Below, piece after piece: positions 10,691 to 21,571 of a DNA stretch of 64,000 bases. The stretch's first letter is position 1, and every line of letters starts with the position of its first letter. The stretch comes from Coptis chinensis. Taxonomy: Eukaryota; Streptophyta; Magnoliopsida; Ranunculales; Ranunculaceae. The notes below the pieces were generated by a model. It was not told the origin of the DNA. It made no database searches and saw nothing but the letters and a program-made list of their open reading frames with translations. A program made the position numbers and the translations under genes. The stretch lies in the NCBI GenBank assembly GCA_015680905.1, contig CM027381.1, positions 92,467,501-92,531,500 of the forward strand. Direction: 5' to 3'.

Positions 10691-11101
10691 AAAATGTTGC
10701 TGAGAAATATAACGCCAACAGATGGACTTTGTAACGGCACGCGCCTGATGATTGTGTGCACAAAGCCACATGTGGTGCAAGTTCTAATCTTAACTGGAGA
10801 AAAAGCAGGGAATGTACGCTTTATCCCGAGAATATCATTAACGCCTTCAACCAATGAAATACCATTTCAAATGACCAGACGACAGTTTCCGATTCGATTG
10901 TCGTTTGCAATGACGATAAACAAATCACAAGGGCAGTCTATTAAGTACGTTGGTATTGATTTGCGAAACCAGGTATTTAGCCATGGTCAATTATATGTGG
11001 TGTTATCAAGATGCACTTCTTCAAAACGAATCAATGTCATCCTCCTTCCTGATTCTTCAAACCACACAACTAATATCGTGTATCCTGAAGTCCTACTTTA
11101 G
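10691..11101 (+). pseudogene. Helitron PIF1-type helicase, C-terminal fragment
   Basis: About 136 codons without a stop, starting [18 protein letters not shown] and ending at the natural stop at 11,101. Visible family features are the LCNGTR block, [20 protein letters not shown] (helicase motif V region) and [10 protein letters not shown] (motif VI). In an intact Helitron this domain unwinds DNA during rolling-circle transposition. Only the last part of the protein remains, and the upstream in-frame codons (10,613-10,690) belong to Gypsy tandem repeats, not to the helicase. Confidence 0.85.
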
Positions 11102-11587
11102 TTTGAGAGAAGGTATATTTCGTAACTTTTAAGCTTTGATGTTTATTTCTCAATTTCTTTTTATACATATGGTTAGGAAATAAGGAACCCTTCATTGTAT
11201 GTGAGGATTTGAATCTAGATTAGCTAACAACGAGTGTGAAGTATTGACTGGTTGTTATGTCATAACATTTTGCTAGATAGAGGAATTTGTTTTTTGGTTT
11301 CTAGACAACAATATTTTTAGATAAAAAAAATACAATATTTGATAGGATAATGACTTCTTAAATTTTCTGATAAATGAATGAATTTGATGCATATGTTTAT
11401 ATAACAAAGGTCATCATAATCCAAAACAATCTAAGTAGCATACACCCTCCATAAGCACTCAATATTAATTTTGTAAATAATAGTTATTAGATTTTTGTGT
11501 TTCTTTTGCAGCTTTTAATTTAATTACTAAAAAAATGAGTAACGTTGTGACTCGAGTGGCATAGCCACGGGTTACTTTATAGTCTAA
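10691..11587 (+). mobile_element. 3' part of a Helitron, 5'-truncated
   Basis: It begins with helicase coding sequence and ends in a textbook Helitron terminus: a GTGGC-ATA-GCCAC hairpin (11,556-11,568) about 15 bases before CTAA (11,584-11,587), followed by T as required for A/T target insertion. The 5' part (Rep and most of the helicase) is absent; the sequence joins directly to the Gypsy 3' repeats at about 10,690. Confidence 0.7.
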
Positions 11588-11589
11588 TT

Positions 11590-12190
11590 ATATAGCTAAT
11601 AGAAATAGTAGCACATAAATAAAAAAAACTTATCTATATTTCCACAAACAAATAAATAAAAAATAAATTTTAACACCCAAAAAAAATTGAATTGGGCGCC
11701 CAACTAGGAACAAATCATCATATTTTTTGACATTTATATACATCATATATGTGAACCATTTGTTCGAGTCAATAGATAGAAAATCATTTTAAATAGTAAG
11801 TGTCTTCTAGCTTAGTTGATAAAATCTTTGGGTGATGATACAAGAGGTTTGGAGTCCGAACTCCGCTACACACTATCTAAACCCATTGGGTGATGATATC
11901 AGAGGTCTGGGGCTCGAACCCCGCCAGCATTAAATAAGAGTTACTGATCTCATTTAAAACAGGCTTGCCAACCAATTTTTTTTTTTTAAAATTAATATAA
12001 ACTTAAGTAAAGTGATAAAAAGTGAAATTTTGTGGAAAAAATAATAGAGGATTGAAAATGGAAGGTGATTTTTTTTTGGGCGCCTAATTTTTTTTATTGT
12101 GGGCCTTGTTTTTTTATTTATTTATTTGTGGAAATATAATTTAGTTTTTTGTTAGTTATTTGTTACTATTTTGGGTTTTAGTTATTTAAT
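11590..12190. repeat. Fold-back/MITE-like element with long imperfect inverted repeats
   Basis: About 100 bases at 11,600-11,705 (TATTTCCACAAACAAATAAA, then a GGGCGCCC centre) recur inverted at about 12,070-12,180 (GGGCGCC..., TTTATTTGTGGAAATATA). The arms differ by small indels. The interior holds a SINE-like sequence (11,801-11,987). No coding capacity. Exact ends and target duplication are not resolved. Confidence 0.55.
11801..11987 (+). repeat. tRNA-derived SINE, two-headed copy
   Basis: There are two tRNA-like box sets in series: TAGCTTAGTTGATAAAAT with GGAGTCCGAACTCC, then GGTGATGATATCAGAGGT with GGGGCTCGAACCCC. The body CCGCCAGCATTAAATAAGAG, GGCTTGCCAACC and a T-run follow. The body matches the element at 38,917-39,029 (which is on the other strand and has one such head). 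It is not a functional tRNA. Confidence 0.65.
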
Positions 12191-12447
12191 TTGATACGTT
12201 ATTAGTTGTTTATTTGTTTATATTCTTATTTTTTAGAAAGATAAAAATAATTTGGATACCATGTGAGATATGGAGTCCATAGGGAGTTATTAAAAGGAGT
12301 CTAAATAGATTTTTTGAATATTTAAAGACAGATAAGATTTTAAGAATTAAGAGCAATAAAATTGAGGGAGCATAATAGTGTTTTAGATAATTAATATGTT
12401 CATAATTGAATGTTCTATATTTGTTACAACTCTATTTATACCCATTA

Positions 12448-14631
12448 AGAGCATCTTTAGCAGTGGAACCAAAAAAACACCAAAATTTTGAACAAAAAAA
12501 TACCAAACCAAAAAAACACCAAGCAACTTCAGGAGTAACATCAAAAAAACACCAAGCAACTACGCGATTTTGCCAAAACCGTGCCACTAAAGCCCAACTG
12601 ACAGGCCCAAGCCCACGCGGTTTTGCCAAAACAGCGCGGTGTTCTCAAAGCCGCGTGCTACTTCTATATATACAGCTCCAAAGCCGCGCGGTTCAGTCAT
12701 TTTCACCTCTTCTCACAATCATAAAACCCTCTCCTTAGTTTAAAAAAAAACAAAAACCTACCTAAACTCTTGAAATTTTATATGGATCCTTTTGAACCTT
12801 TCGACGATGATAATTGGCAGTACACACATGACATTGGTGATGGGGGAGAAGACAGTGGGGGAGAAGAACCCGAGGATGTCGCGCCGACTGATAGACATCC
12901 GTACGTACTGGAGTATCAGATAAACGACTTCGATTGGCAATTTACACCTGGAGAAGCACTTGATATGGAAGTTGTGTCTTCTACACGCGATACAAAACAC
13001 GTGTCGAAAGTCAAAGTGGCTAATACTCGGTAATTAATTAGTTTTGATTAAATATTTTGAATATTAATTAGTTGAGTTGGACCAATTAATTATTTATCTT
13101 ATCTCATTATTTTTTTTATATAATATCGGCATGTTGTTGACTACTACGAAGTTAGATCGGCTTTACTTGGTGTTAGAGAGTGGTGGAAGGTTATTAGGAG
13201 TTTGGATGAGTTTGTACATATTAGAGATAGTATTTTGTATACACCTTTGGGTATTTTGATTGATCTGGATTATGAGAAGATTTGGGCGTGGTCATAGCTT
13301 TAGTAGAAAGATGGTAGAGTAGAACTCATACATTTCATTTTCCTTGTCTTGGAGTTAGGGTTCACACCACTAGACTTCACTATGATTTTCTGGGTTGAGT
13401 ATCGGTATAGGCCAACCGATACCTTTTCATACACATTATGAGAATATGGATAGTATGCTTGTGAGTTTTCCTCGTTTGGGTGCGAATGCTTATGATTCTT
13501 CTGGGATTAAGCTATCTCATATTAAGACTGCATATATGGAACCCCTCTTGCATCCTAATACACGAGCGGAGTTAGCTTTGAACCGCTCTACCGGTAGTGA
13601 GGGTGTTGATCGAGATGTTAGGGCTTTTTATGTTTTTATTAGGCATGTTTTGTTTCCCAATGGTCATTCTACCATGCGACGACGGGATATTATGCTTATG
13701 TATCCGATTTGCATACTATGAGGGATTATGACACAGGTAGCTCGAAGATATGCCACATTGATATCGGCGTTAGATAAAGCTTCAAAGACATTCGAAGTAG
13801 AAGTCCCCGATTAAGGGATTCACGGGACTTTTAGAGATTTGGTTTTATGAGTACTTTTCGATGTCTTTGTCCTAACATAGACATGATTCTTGATACTTCG
13901 CCCTAGATTTGCTAGTTGGTCGGGGACTCACTTGACTTAATGCAGGCAGATTAGGAATAATATATGTATGGCTCGTGCTCGATTGATATTAGATCATTGT
14001 CATCTATTGAGTGGAGACCTTGGCGTTTGTCTACTGCCTTTGACGATCCAAATTGCATCAAAGATGCTTGTGTGTTGTCACGTCCACGAGTTGTTTTTTC
14101 GCACGTGGATGTCGGGTTTGGTACTTGTGGCGGCGGATGTTGGAGGCGAGATGATTGGGCGTTATGGAGTTCCATGTGCTCCCATGCCGGATGTTAGTGA
14201 TGCAAAGTCGTGGGGTAGAATTCAAGTTCATGAAGTTCATGCCTGGTCCTTGGCGGATCGTCTTCTTTTTGTTGTTGGCGGGCTGGCGATCGGTATTATA
14301 GATGGTGGAACCGTGTCTCCATGGGTCTGCGCCATATAGCCCACGCGGTTTTGGCAAAACCACACCCATTGAAGCCCAAGCCCACGCGGTTTTGGCAAAA
14401 CCGCGCTATAGAAGCTCATTTAGTAGCCCAAGCCCACGCGGTTTTGCCAAAATCGCGTGGTGTTTCTCAAACCACGTGAGTGATTTGATACAGCATCAAA
14501 CCTGGAACCAAATATTGGTCGATTTGGTGTTTGGTTTGGTGTTTTTTTGGTGTTTTCATCAACATGTAGTAATGCTGAAGTTGAGAATTTGGTGTTTGAT
14601 ACTAGGTTGATATCACTGCTAAAGATGCTCT
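12448..14631 (+). mobile_element. 2.2-kb TIR DNA transposon, subterminal palindromes
   Basis: Perfect 18-bp terminal inverted repeats (AGAGCATCTTTAGCAGTG at 12,448-12,465, complement at 14,614-14,631) are flanked by CATTA on both sides, a possible 5-bp target duplication. Subterminal copies of CACGCGGTTTTGCCAAAAC lie at about 12,613, 14,341, 14,382 and 14,433, some as the palindrome-like GCGGTTTTGGCAAAACCGC. AAAAACACCAA repeats occur at both ends. The interior holds decayed plus-strand coding sequence. Superfamily is uncertain: AGAGCATCT-type ends occur in several plant groups, and 5 bp is atypical for hAT (8) or Mutator (9-11). Confidence 0.75.
12781..14340 (+). pseudogene. Decayed coding region inside the TIR element, possibly plant-mobile-domain-like
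   Basis: An 84-codon frame at 12,782-13,033 begins MDPFEPFDDD and is acidic (DDD, GGEDSGGEEPED). Further coding-like blocks follow at 13,395-13,721 (PLLHPNTRAELALNR, then DVRAFYVFIRHVLFPNGHST) and 13,964-14,340 in alternating frames (FDDPNCIKDACVLSRPRVVF; RYGVPCAPMPDVSDAKSWGR). The charged RAFYVFIRHVLFPN block and the later tryptophan-rich blocks remind me of the plant mobile domain (MAIN/MAIL, aminotransferase-like), which travels with DNA transposons, but the match is loose. Stops and frameshifts make this non-functional. It could equally be a decayed transposase accessory gene. Confidence 0.4.
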
Positions 14632-14636
14632 CATTA

Positions 14637-15639
14637 AAACCCTAAAAATAACATAAAAAATAACTACAAGTCTTATAGATATAAACTAGCTCAGTCTTGA
14701 GTCTAGTGCAGCAGTCTTACCATAAGCGGAAGTAATTATGGCACAAGCATAACAAGTAAGAGGCACAAGTAGAAGGTGCACATCGGATCACTTAGTATGA
14801 GTTGGTTGTATCGTGTTGGGTTTTGTTTTAGTGTGTTAAAGAACACCATTGCTGTTTGTAATAGGGTAAGGTTTGTTACGTCACCCGTCCCAACATAGGG
14901 TCCCACCAGAGGCTTTGGGAAAAAGGAAATAAACACATTTTTCTCATACAATTTGTTTGCAAAATAACTACAGCGTTTTATTTTTTTTTTTTTTTTTTTT
15001 CAAGTTGGTATATTTTTTTACCAAATTCAGTCAATCAAGTGCCGACATGGCCACTAAAATCAAACACGTGTCAGATTACTTCATTAAATAGGCTGGAGAT
15101 TTTGGTTATACAATGAATTTGAAGCCCCAATTCCTTATCTTTTTACAATGATCGTGAATTAACCCTTCCCCCAAATGTCATTTTAAGTGATGAATGTTTG
15201 AGAGGGAGAATGAGAAATGGAAAGGGACTTTGTATCACATGTTGCGTGTGTAAGTTTCCCCTTGTGTATCAAAATCAGCAATGTTTCACTGCCACATAAT
15301 AAGATGACCCAACACGTTGGATTCCGGTGGCCTAGTAAGCAATTGAGTAACTGGAATTGGAAAAAGAGACTTGAGTGATAAAACACAATAGTACGTTATA
15401 GTTATTCAATTCAAAAAATAAATTATACAGTACATATAGTGAAAGTATAGCGAAGAAAATTATTAGAGTAACAATTGTGTAAAGGGTTTGACCGTATGTT
15501 GACTATATATATATACGGTAAAATCTAGTCAAATATGTTGACTAACTGTTTGAGATAGACTTGTTAATAGAGTGTGACTAAAATCAAAATTTTAAACTTT
15601 ATGTGACTAAATTCAAAAACGCACTAATATAGTATGACA
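14637..15639. other. Non-coding stretch
   Basis: AT-rich, with a poly-T run near 14,980-15,000 and a TATATATATA run near 15,508. Short frames on both strands are not supported by composition or recognisable motifs. Nothing further identified. Confidence 0.5.
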
Positions 15640-15720
15640 CTAGATTTTGGACCCGGACATACGTCCAGGATCTATTAAATATTTTGTGGGCTGAAAATGT
15701 TTTACAAAATGTCTCACACA

Positions 15721-16380
15721 CATTTTCGAATCAGAATATATTTTTATTGAAAATAAACCGAAATACATTAATGACCAACGATTATGGTGCATAAGTACTT
15801 GGAAACTAATTAAGAGATCAAATTGAGATAGCCTCATCACTTTGTGGTTTAGGATATTAATCCGTAATTTTCAAATAGAATTATCTTAAACTCGATCTAT
15901 CTTGTATAATAGTTTTATTATATTTATGGTGATTTAGCGGCAAAATTTCGAATCGGATTTTTTATTAAAAATAAACCGAAATACGTTAATGAACAGCGAT
16001 TATGATGCATAAGTACTTGGAAATTAAGGGATCAAATTGAAATAGCCTATTCACTTTGTGGTTTATGATATTAATCCATAATTTTCAAATAGAATTATAT
16101 TAAACTCGATCTAGTTTGTATAATAGTTTTCTTTAGATTTATAGTGATTTAGCGGCAAATTTTTGAATAAGAATATATTTTTATTGAAAATAAACCCGAA
16201 ATACGTTAATGAACAAATGATTATGGTGCATAAGTATTTGGAAACTAAGGGATCAAATTGAGATAGTCTATTCACTTTGTGGTTTAGAATATTAATCTGT
16301 AATTTTCAAATAAAATTATTTTAAACTCGATCTAGCTTGTATAATAGTTTTATTAGATTTATGGTGATTTAGCGGTAAAT
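15721..16380. repeat. Three tandem copies of a roughly 220-bp unit
   Basis: Units start near 15,721, 15,943 and 16,159, each with AAAATAAACCGAAATACGTTAA-like sequence, GATTATGGTGCATAAGTA, TTCACTTTGTGGTTTA and GGTGATTTAGCGG. Divergence between copies is modest. No open frame spans them. Confidence 0.85.
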
Positions 16381-16859
16381 CATCACCGTTAAAACTACGT
16401 TTAATGTGTACAAATCACTAAAACAGATTGATTGTTTTCATATCCTCAAATAATACACTACTCTCACTTGAAAAGATTTATCATATGAACGTTGTTCTAC
16501 TTAACGGGTGCCGTTATATTAAATTATTCTAAAAAAATATTAAGCAACTATGCATAGTTATGAGATATGAAAATTATATTAATTACTCATTTAAATTTCT
16601 TTGCACCACTTTCTATAAAAAGGAAGCACCAAATCTTGATAAAACTAATCGACATTTTTTTTTTTTTTTTTTTTTTTTTATTGTTAGGTTTAATAATTGA
16701 AGTTTTGTGAGAATGCCCAATGCGGCGAAGATAATATTGAAGATACTTGAATAGCAAGGCATTCCCAATCACAATAAAAAGAATTATAATAAACATTACT
16801 TAAAATGCAAAACTATATTTGTCGAGACATTTATTCCCCCTACATAAAATACAAATATG

Positions 16860-19735
16860 TTTTAGGATTATTAGTTCAATGCATTTGCACCAAGTTTATG
16901 ATTTTCCATTAATTATTCTTTGAGGTTAGTTTAATATAGTATGTTGCATCCCGTTTCTAATTTTTCATTAATTATTCTTTGAAGTGAGTACAATGCAATT
17001 GCATCAAGTTTTCGATTTTCCGTTAATTATTATTTGAGGTTAGTACAGTGCAATTACATCCACTTTATGATTTCCTGTTAGTTATTCATTAAAGTTAATT
17101 CAGTACGTACAGTTGCATCCAGTTTTTTATGTTTCATTAATTAGTCTTTGAGATTAGTTCATTGCATTTGCATCTAGGTTCCAATCTCCCGTTAATTACT
17201 CTTTGAAGTTAGTTCAATATATTTGCATCAAGTTTCTGATTTCCCGTTAATTGTTTTTCTAGGTTAGTTCGATAGTTTATAATTTCTATACAGTTTGCAT
17301 ACATGTAAGAGTCTGTTTTTATAAACTCACTTTCGTTTTGGGTTCATAATTACTTGTAATTACTCATATGAGAAGGCTAAAAAAGTGGATATTTATGCCT
17401 TGAGGTCAGTGCGATGCAATTACATCTGACTTCCGATTTCTAGTTAACCATTTTTTTATGTTATTTCAATGCATTTGCATCAAATTTTTGATTTCCCGTT
17501 AGTTAATCTATGATTTTAGTTTAATGCAGTTGCATTCAGTTTTTAGTTTTCCGTTAATTATTCTTTGAGGTTAGTTCAATGCAGTTGCATATAATTTTAG
17601 ATTTTATGTTAATTGTTCTTTGAGGTTAGTTCAATGCATTTGCATCAAGTTTCTGATTTCCGGTTAATTATTTTTTGAGGTTAGTTCAATGCAGTTACAT
17701 CAAATTTATAATTTTTCATTAATTATTCATTTAGGTTAGTTCAGTGCAGTTTCATCCATTTTTTAATGTTTCATTAATTAGTCTTTGAGATTAGTTCATT
17801 GCATTTGGATCCAGTTTCCGATTTCCTGTTAATAACTCTTTAAGGTTAGTTCAATACATCTGCATCTAGTTTCTGATTATTTATGCTTTGAGATTAGTTC
17901 GATATAATTATATCCAGTTTTTTATTTTCCGTTAACTATTCTTTGAGGTTATTTCAATGCATTTGCATTTAGTTTTTGATTTTCCACCAATTATTTTATG
18001 AGGTTAGTTCAATGCAGTTGCATTCGGTTTTTGATTTTATGTTAATTATTTTTTGAGTTAAGTTCAATGCATTCGCATTCAGTTTCCGGTTTCCCATTAA
18101 TTATTATTTGAGGTTTGTTTGATGTATTTGCATATCATTTCCAATTTTTCGATAAATATTTTTCAAGGATTTGCATTCAATTTCTAATTATCCGTTAGTT
18201 ACTCTCTGTCATTAGTTTAATGCAATTTGCATAAAGTTTATGATTTCCCATTAATTACTCCTTGAGCTCAGTTATGTATTTGAATCCAGTTTCCAATTTC
18301 CTTATAATTATCCAATGTGGTGTGTAATACCAACTTCTACCCATCCAGTAGTGTCCTTGAAAACATGACATAAAAAGTAAATTATGCTTAATTTACTATG
18401 TGGGATCATCGAAGATTATCTAGTTTCCGATTTCTCGTTAATTATTCTTTAAATTATGCATGACTCATTATGTGGAATCTTCAAAGATTATCTATGAACG
18501 GGTGTTGTTATATTAATTATTCTAAAAAATATTTGCAAATATGCATAATTATTATATATTAATATTATATTGATCACTCAACCAAATTTCTTATAACGTG
18601 AAAACCTCACTCTCCATTACAAAAAAATAACTCGTCTTTGATAAAATTCTTCAACTTCATTTTTTTGTTTAATAATAGAAGTTTGATTGAATTTTTGTGA
18701 GATTGCCTAATAAGGCGAAGTTCATATATATTGAAGCTACTTGAATAGCAAAGAGTTCCCAATCATACGGAAAGAGATAAGATAAACATCATTTTAAATG
18801 CAAAACTATACTTATCGAGACATTCCCACAACATATAACCCAACTATGTTTTGAGGTTAGTTTAATGCATTTGCATCTAGTTTCTGATTTTTCGTTATTT
18901 ATATTTTGAGGTTAGTTCAATGCGGTTGCATCCAATTTCCAATTTCCATTATTTATTTTTTTGAGATCGAGTTCAATGCGGTTGCATCCAATTGATCGTT
19001 AATTATTCTTTTCGGTTAGTTCAATACATTTGCATCAAATTCCCAATTTTCTATTAATTGTTCTTTTCGAGGTCGGCCTCAATGCATTTGCATCCAAATT
19101 TGATTTCCGTTAATTATTCCGTGAGATTAGTTTAATGTATTTGCATCAAGTTTTCGATTTCTCGTGTTTATTATTTGATAAAGTTGTATTTGTATCTAGT
19201 TTCCGATTTCCCATTAATTATTGTTTGAGGTTAGTTCAATGAGTTTGCATCCAGTTTCTGATTTTCCGTTAATTATTTATTAAGGTTTTGCATCAAGTAT
19301 ATTTTTTGAGATTAATTCAATGCAGTTGCATCCGGTTTTCGATTTCCCGTTAATTATTTTTTAAGATTAGTTCCACGCATTTGCATTATGTTCCAAATTT
19401 ATAATTAATTTTTCTTTGAGGTTAGTTCAATACAGTTCCATCCAGTTTTCGATTTCCCGTTAATTTAATCTTTGAAGGTTAGCTCAATGCATTTGCATCC
19501 AGTTTCTGATTTTCCGACAATTATTTTTTGATGTTAGTTTGATGTATTTGTATCCAAGTTTTGATTTTCTGTTAATTATTCTTTGAGATTAGTTTAATGC
19601 AGTTGTATCCATATTCTGATTTTCTATTAATTACTTTTTAAGATTAGTTTAATGCTTGCATTTGCATCCAGGATTCGATTTCCGTTAAATATTATTTGAG
19701 GTTAGTTCGATGCATTTGCATCCACTTAATTGTTT
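16860..19735. repeat. 55-bp minisatellite array 1
   Basis: Degenerate head-to-tail units with the blocks GGTTAGTTCAATGCA, TTTGCATCCAGTTTCCGATT and CCCGTTAATTATTCTTTGA. A non-array spacer (about 18,310-18,840) holds a Helitron-like subterminal block (AACGGGTGTTGTTATATT). Units vary by small indels and substitutions and there are no unique spacers between them. The same array and spacer arrangement recurs at 36,060-38,890. Confidence 0.9.
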
Positions 19736-19974
19736 TTTTTTGTCGTTAGTTTCATTCAATATTATATATATTTTAAAAAATATTTGTCATTATTGCTTTG
19801 CCGTTATTTTTTTTCATTTTCTATTATATATTTTGTATAATTGTTTTTTAACTATATTTTGAAGCCATGTTAAGGATATATTCGAAATAAGTCGGTGTTT
19901 GATCATAGATACTAAAATTGTATGATTTGTAATAAGGAATTAGTTTTATACAAATCACCTATTTTTTAGCAATT

Positions 19975-20180
19975 TTTTTTTTATTTGATCAAATATAAAT
20001 TAGTTTTTACAAATCACCTATTTTTTAGCATTTTTTTTTATTTGATCAAATATATAAGAATTGGAACACTAAAAGTGTTTGATTCGTATTTCTACAAATC
20101 ACTTATTTTTTTAGTAATTTTTTTTTATTTGATCAAATATATAAGAATTAGAAATACATTCAAACTCTCAAAATATAAGA
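19975..20180. repeat. Short repeats with TTTGATCAAA palindromes
   Basis: TTTATTTGATCAAATATA recurs near 19,981, 20,039 and 20,126, each after a T-run and an ACAAATCACYTATTTTT block, giving units of about 58-87 bp. TTTGATCAAA is a perfect palindrome. Non-coding. Confidence 0.75.
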
Positions 20181-20399
20181 ATTAGAAATACACTCAAACT
20201 CTCGAAAGAGGTTCCATGTACGTGGGAGACTATTAGAAAATATTATTTTTCATAGTAAAGTGCCACATAAGATAGAAAAAAAAAACTAACTCTCATATTA
20301 GAGTGCCACATAGGAGAGAGAAAATCTTTCTTTAAAGGTCTCTACTTTAGTATATAGATAGTAGATACTACAAAATGACCCCTGTGTAAACTGTAAAGC

Positions 20400-20635
20400 C
20401 GATTTTGCTAGAACCTAGGCACAATATGGACCTCAAACGGGCATATCGTTTTTCCAAGAAATTATGGTAATGGGCCTGCCTAGACGTATTCGTGGGCTCA
20501 CGAACTTTTGGCCCATCTTGTCTCACCCACCACTTCGATTCCGATAATCCGATCTAATAAAACCATAAAACACAAATTTGAAAACTATTATATTTAAAAT
20601 TTTCATCTTAGTATATATATATCTATATATTCATC
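20400..20635 (+). promoter_or_regulatory. Upstream region of TGD3
   Basis: It contains TGGGCC (20,471) and GGCCCAT (20,510), the site-II-type motifs common in promoters of plant housekeeping and organelle-related genes. A run of TATATATATATCTATATAT ends about 6 bases before the ATG, too close to serve as TATA box for a transcript starting upstream of that ATG, so it is probably AT-rich leader. Confidence 0.35.
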
Positions 20636-21571
20636 ATGGCTACATTTCAAACCAATGCTTCGTATCTGAATACAATAATAACCAATGCTTCCTTACAACG
20701 TACTACTCGTCCCACAACTGCTACATTCCAAGTCAACAACAAAAGATCCTTTCGAGGATGTGTTTCTTCTAATGACGTTCTAATTGAATGCAAAGACATT
20801 TACAAGTCTTTTGAAGAAAAAGAAATCCTACGTGGCGTCAGTTTCAAGATTCATGATGGAGAAGCTGTTGGCATAATTGGCCCATCTGGTACTGGTAAGT
20901 CAACTGTGTTAAAAATTATGGCAGGACTTCTTACACCAGATAAAGGTGATGTTTTTATTAGAGGTAAAAAGAGGCATGGCCTGGTTAGTGATGAGGAAAT
21001 TTTCGGTCTTCGTATTGGTTTAGTATTTCAAAGTGCCTCACTTTTTGATTCTTTGAGTGTTAGAGAAAATGTTGGTTTTCGGTTGTATGAGAAGTCTAAT
21101 ATGTCAGATAATGAGATTGAAGAATCTGTAAGGGAAAATTTGGCTGCAGTTGGTTTAAAAGGAGTTGAGGATCGCTTGCCTTCGGAGTTATCTGGTGGAA
21201 TGAAGAAACGGGTAGCTTTAGCGCGGTCTATCATTTTTGATAATACAAAGGAAGCTATTGAGCCTGAGGTGCTATTGTATGATGAGCCTACTGCCGGGCT
21301 TGATCCTATTGCGTCTACTGTCGTTGAAGATCTTATTCGTTCTGTCCATTTGAAAGGTGAAGATGGGGTTGGAGAGGTTGGGCATAATATTGCCTCTTAT
21401 GTAGTTGTCACTCACCAACATAGTACTATAAAAAGGGCTGTGGATAGATTGTTGTTTCTTCATGAAGGGAAAGTCGTTTGGGAGGGAAGGACTCACGAAT
21501 TTACCACATCGACAAATCCCATTGTTAAACAATTTGCTTCTGGAAGCCTAGATGGACCTATTAGATATTAA
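20636..21571 (+). CDS. TGD3: TGD3-like chloroplast ABC transporter ATPase (trigalactosyldiacylglycerol 3)
   Basis: The 311-residue product is the ATP-binding subunit of the TGD1-TGD2-TGD3 (MlaFED-like) importer. That complex moves ER-derived lipids across the chloroplast inner envelope for galactolipid synthesis. All ABC ATPase motifs are present and in order: Walker A GPSGTGKST (82-90), Q-loop Q132, signature LSGGM (185-189), Walker B VLLYDEP (212-218) with D-loop GLDP, and H-loop H260. Residues 1-45 are rich in Ser/Thr/Asn with almost no acidic residues, as expected for a transit peptide, which supports the first ATG. An insert at 202-211 and the H-loop region GEVGHNIASYVVVTHQHST fit the plant protein. 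The frame is uninterrupted over 936 bp with no intron, which is unusual if relatives are spliced (see findings). It appears intact. Confidence 0.9.
   Translation: MATFQTNASYLNTIITNASLQRTTRPTTATFQVNNKRSFRGCVSSNDVLIECKDIYKSFEEKEILRGVSFKIHDGEAVGIIGPSGTGKSTVLKIMAGLLTPDKGDVFIRGKKRHGLVSDEEIFGLRIGLVFQSASLFDSLSVRENVGFRLYEKSNMSDNEIEESVRENLAAVGLKGVEDRLPSELSGGMKKRVALARSIIFDNTKEAIEPEVLLYDEPTAGLDPIASTVVEDLIRSVHLKGEDGVGEVGHNIASYVVVTHQHSTIKRAVDRLLFLHEGKVVWEGRTHEFTTSTNPIVKQFASGSLDGPIRY

Larger units (their letters stand above)
15640..20358 (-). mobile_element. Helitron-like element D, non-autonomous, with minisatellite
   Basis: On the minus strand the 3' end shows a 7-bp stem (CCTGGAC-GTAT-GTCCGGG) followed after about 8 bases by CTAG at 15,643-15,640 and then T. 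A 5' TC start (TCTATATACTAAAGTAGAG) lies at 20,358 with A before it. Both ends obey the A/T insertion rule. There is no coding capacity. The interior holds a 3x220-bp repeat, a 55-bp minisatellite array and an A-type subterminal block (near 16,507) shared with the element at 35,690, so a second element may be nested inside. Confidence 0.55.

Noticed and set aside
11870-11930. tRNA gene candidate (GGGGCTCGAACCCC).
   Set aside because: B-box present but no acceptor or anticodon stems; it is the head of a SINE.
14058-14419. Overlapping minus-strand frames containing LPKPRGL repeats.
   Set aside because: Produced by the subterminal palindromes of the TIR element, which read similarly on both strands.
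16611-16796. Lys-rich minus-strand frame.
   Set aside because: Created by a poly-T run read in reverse; no other protein character.
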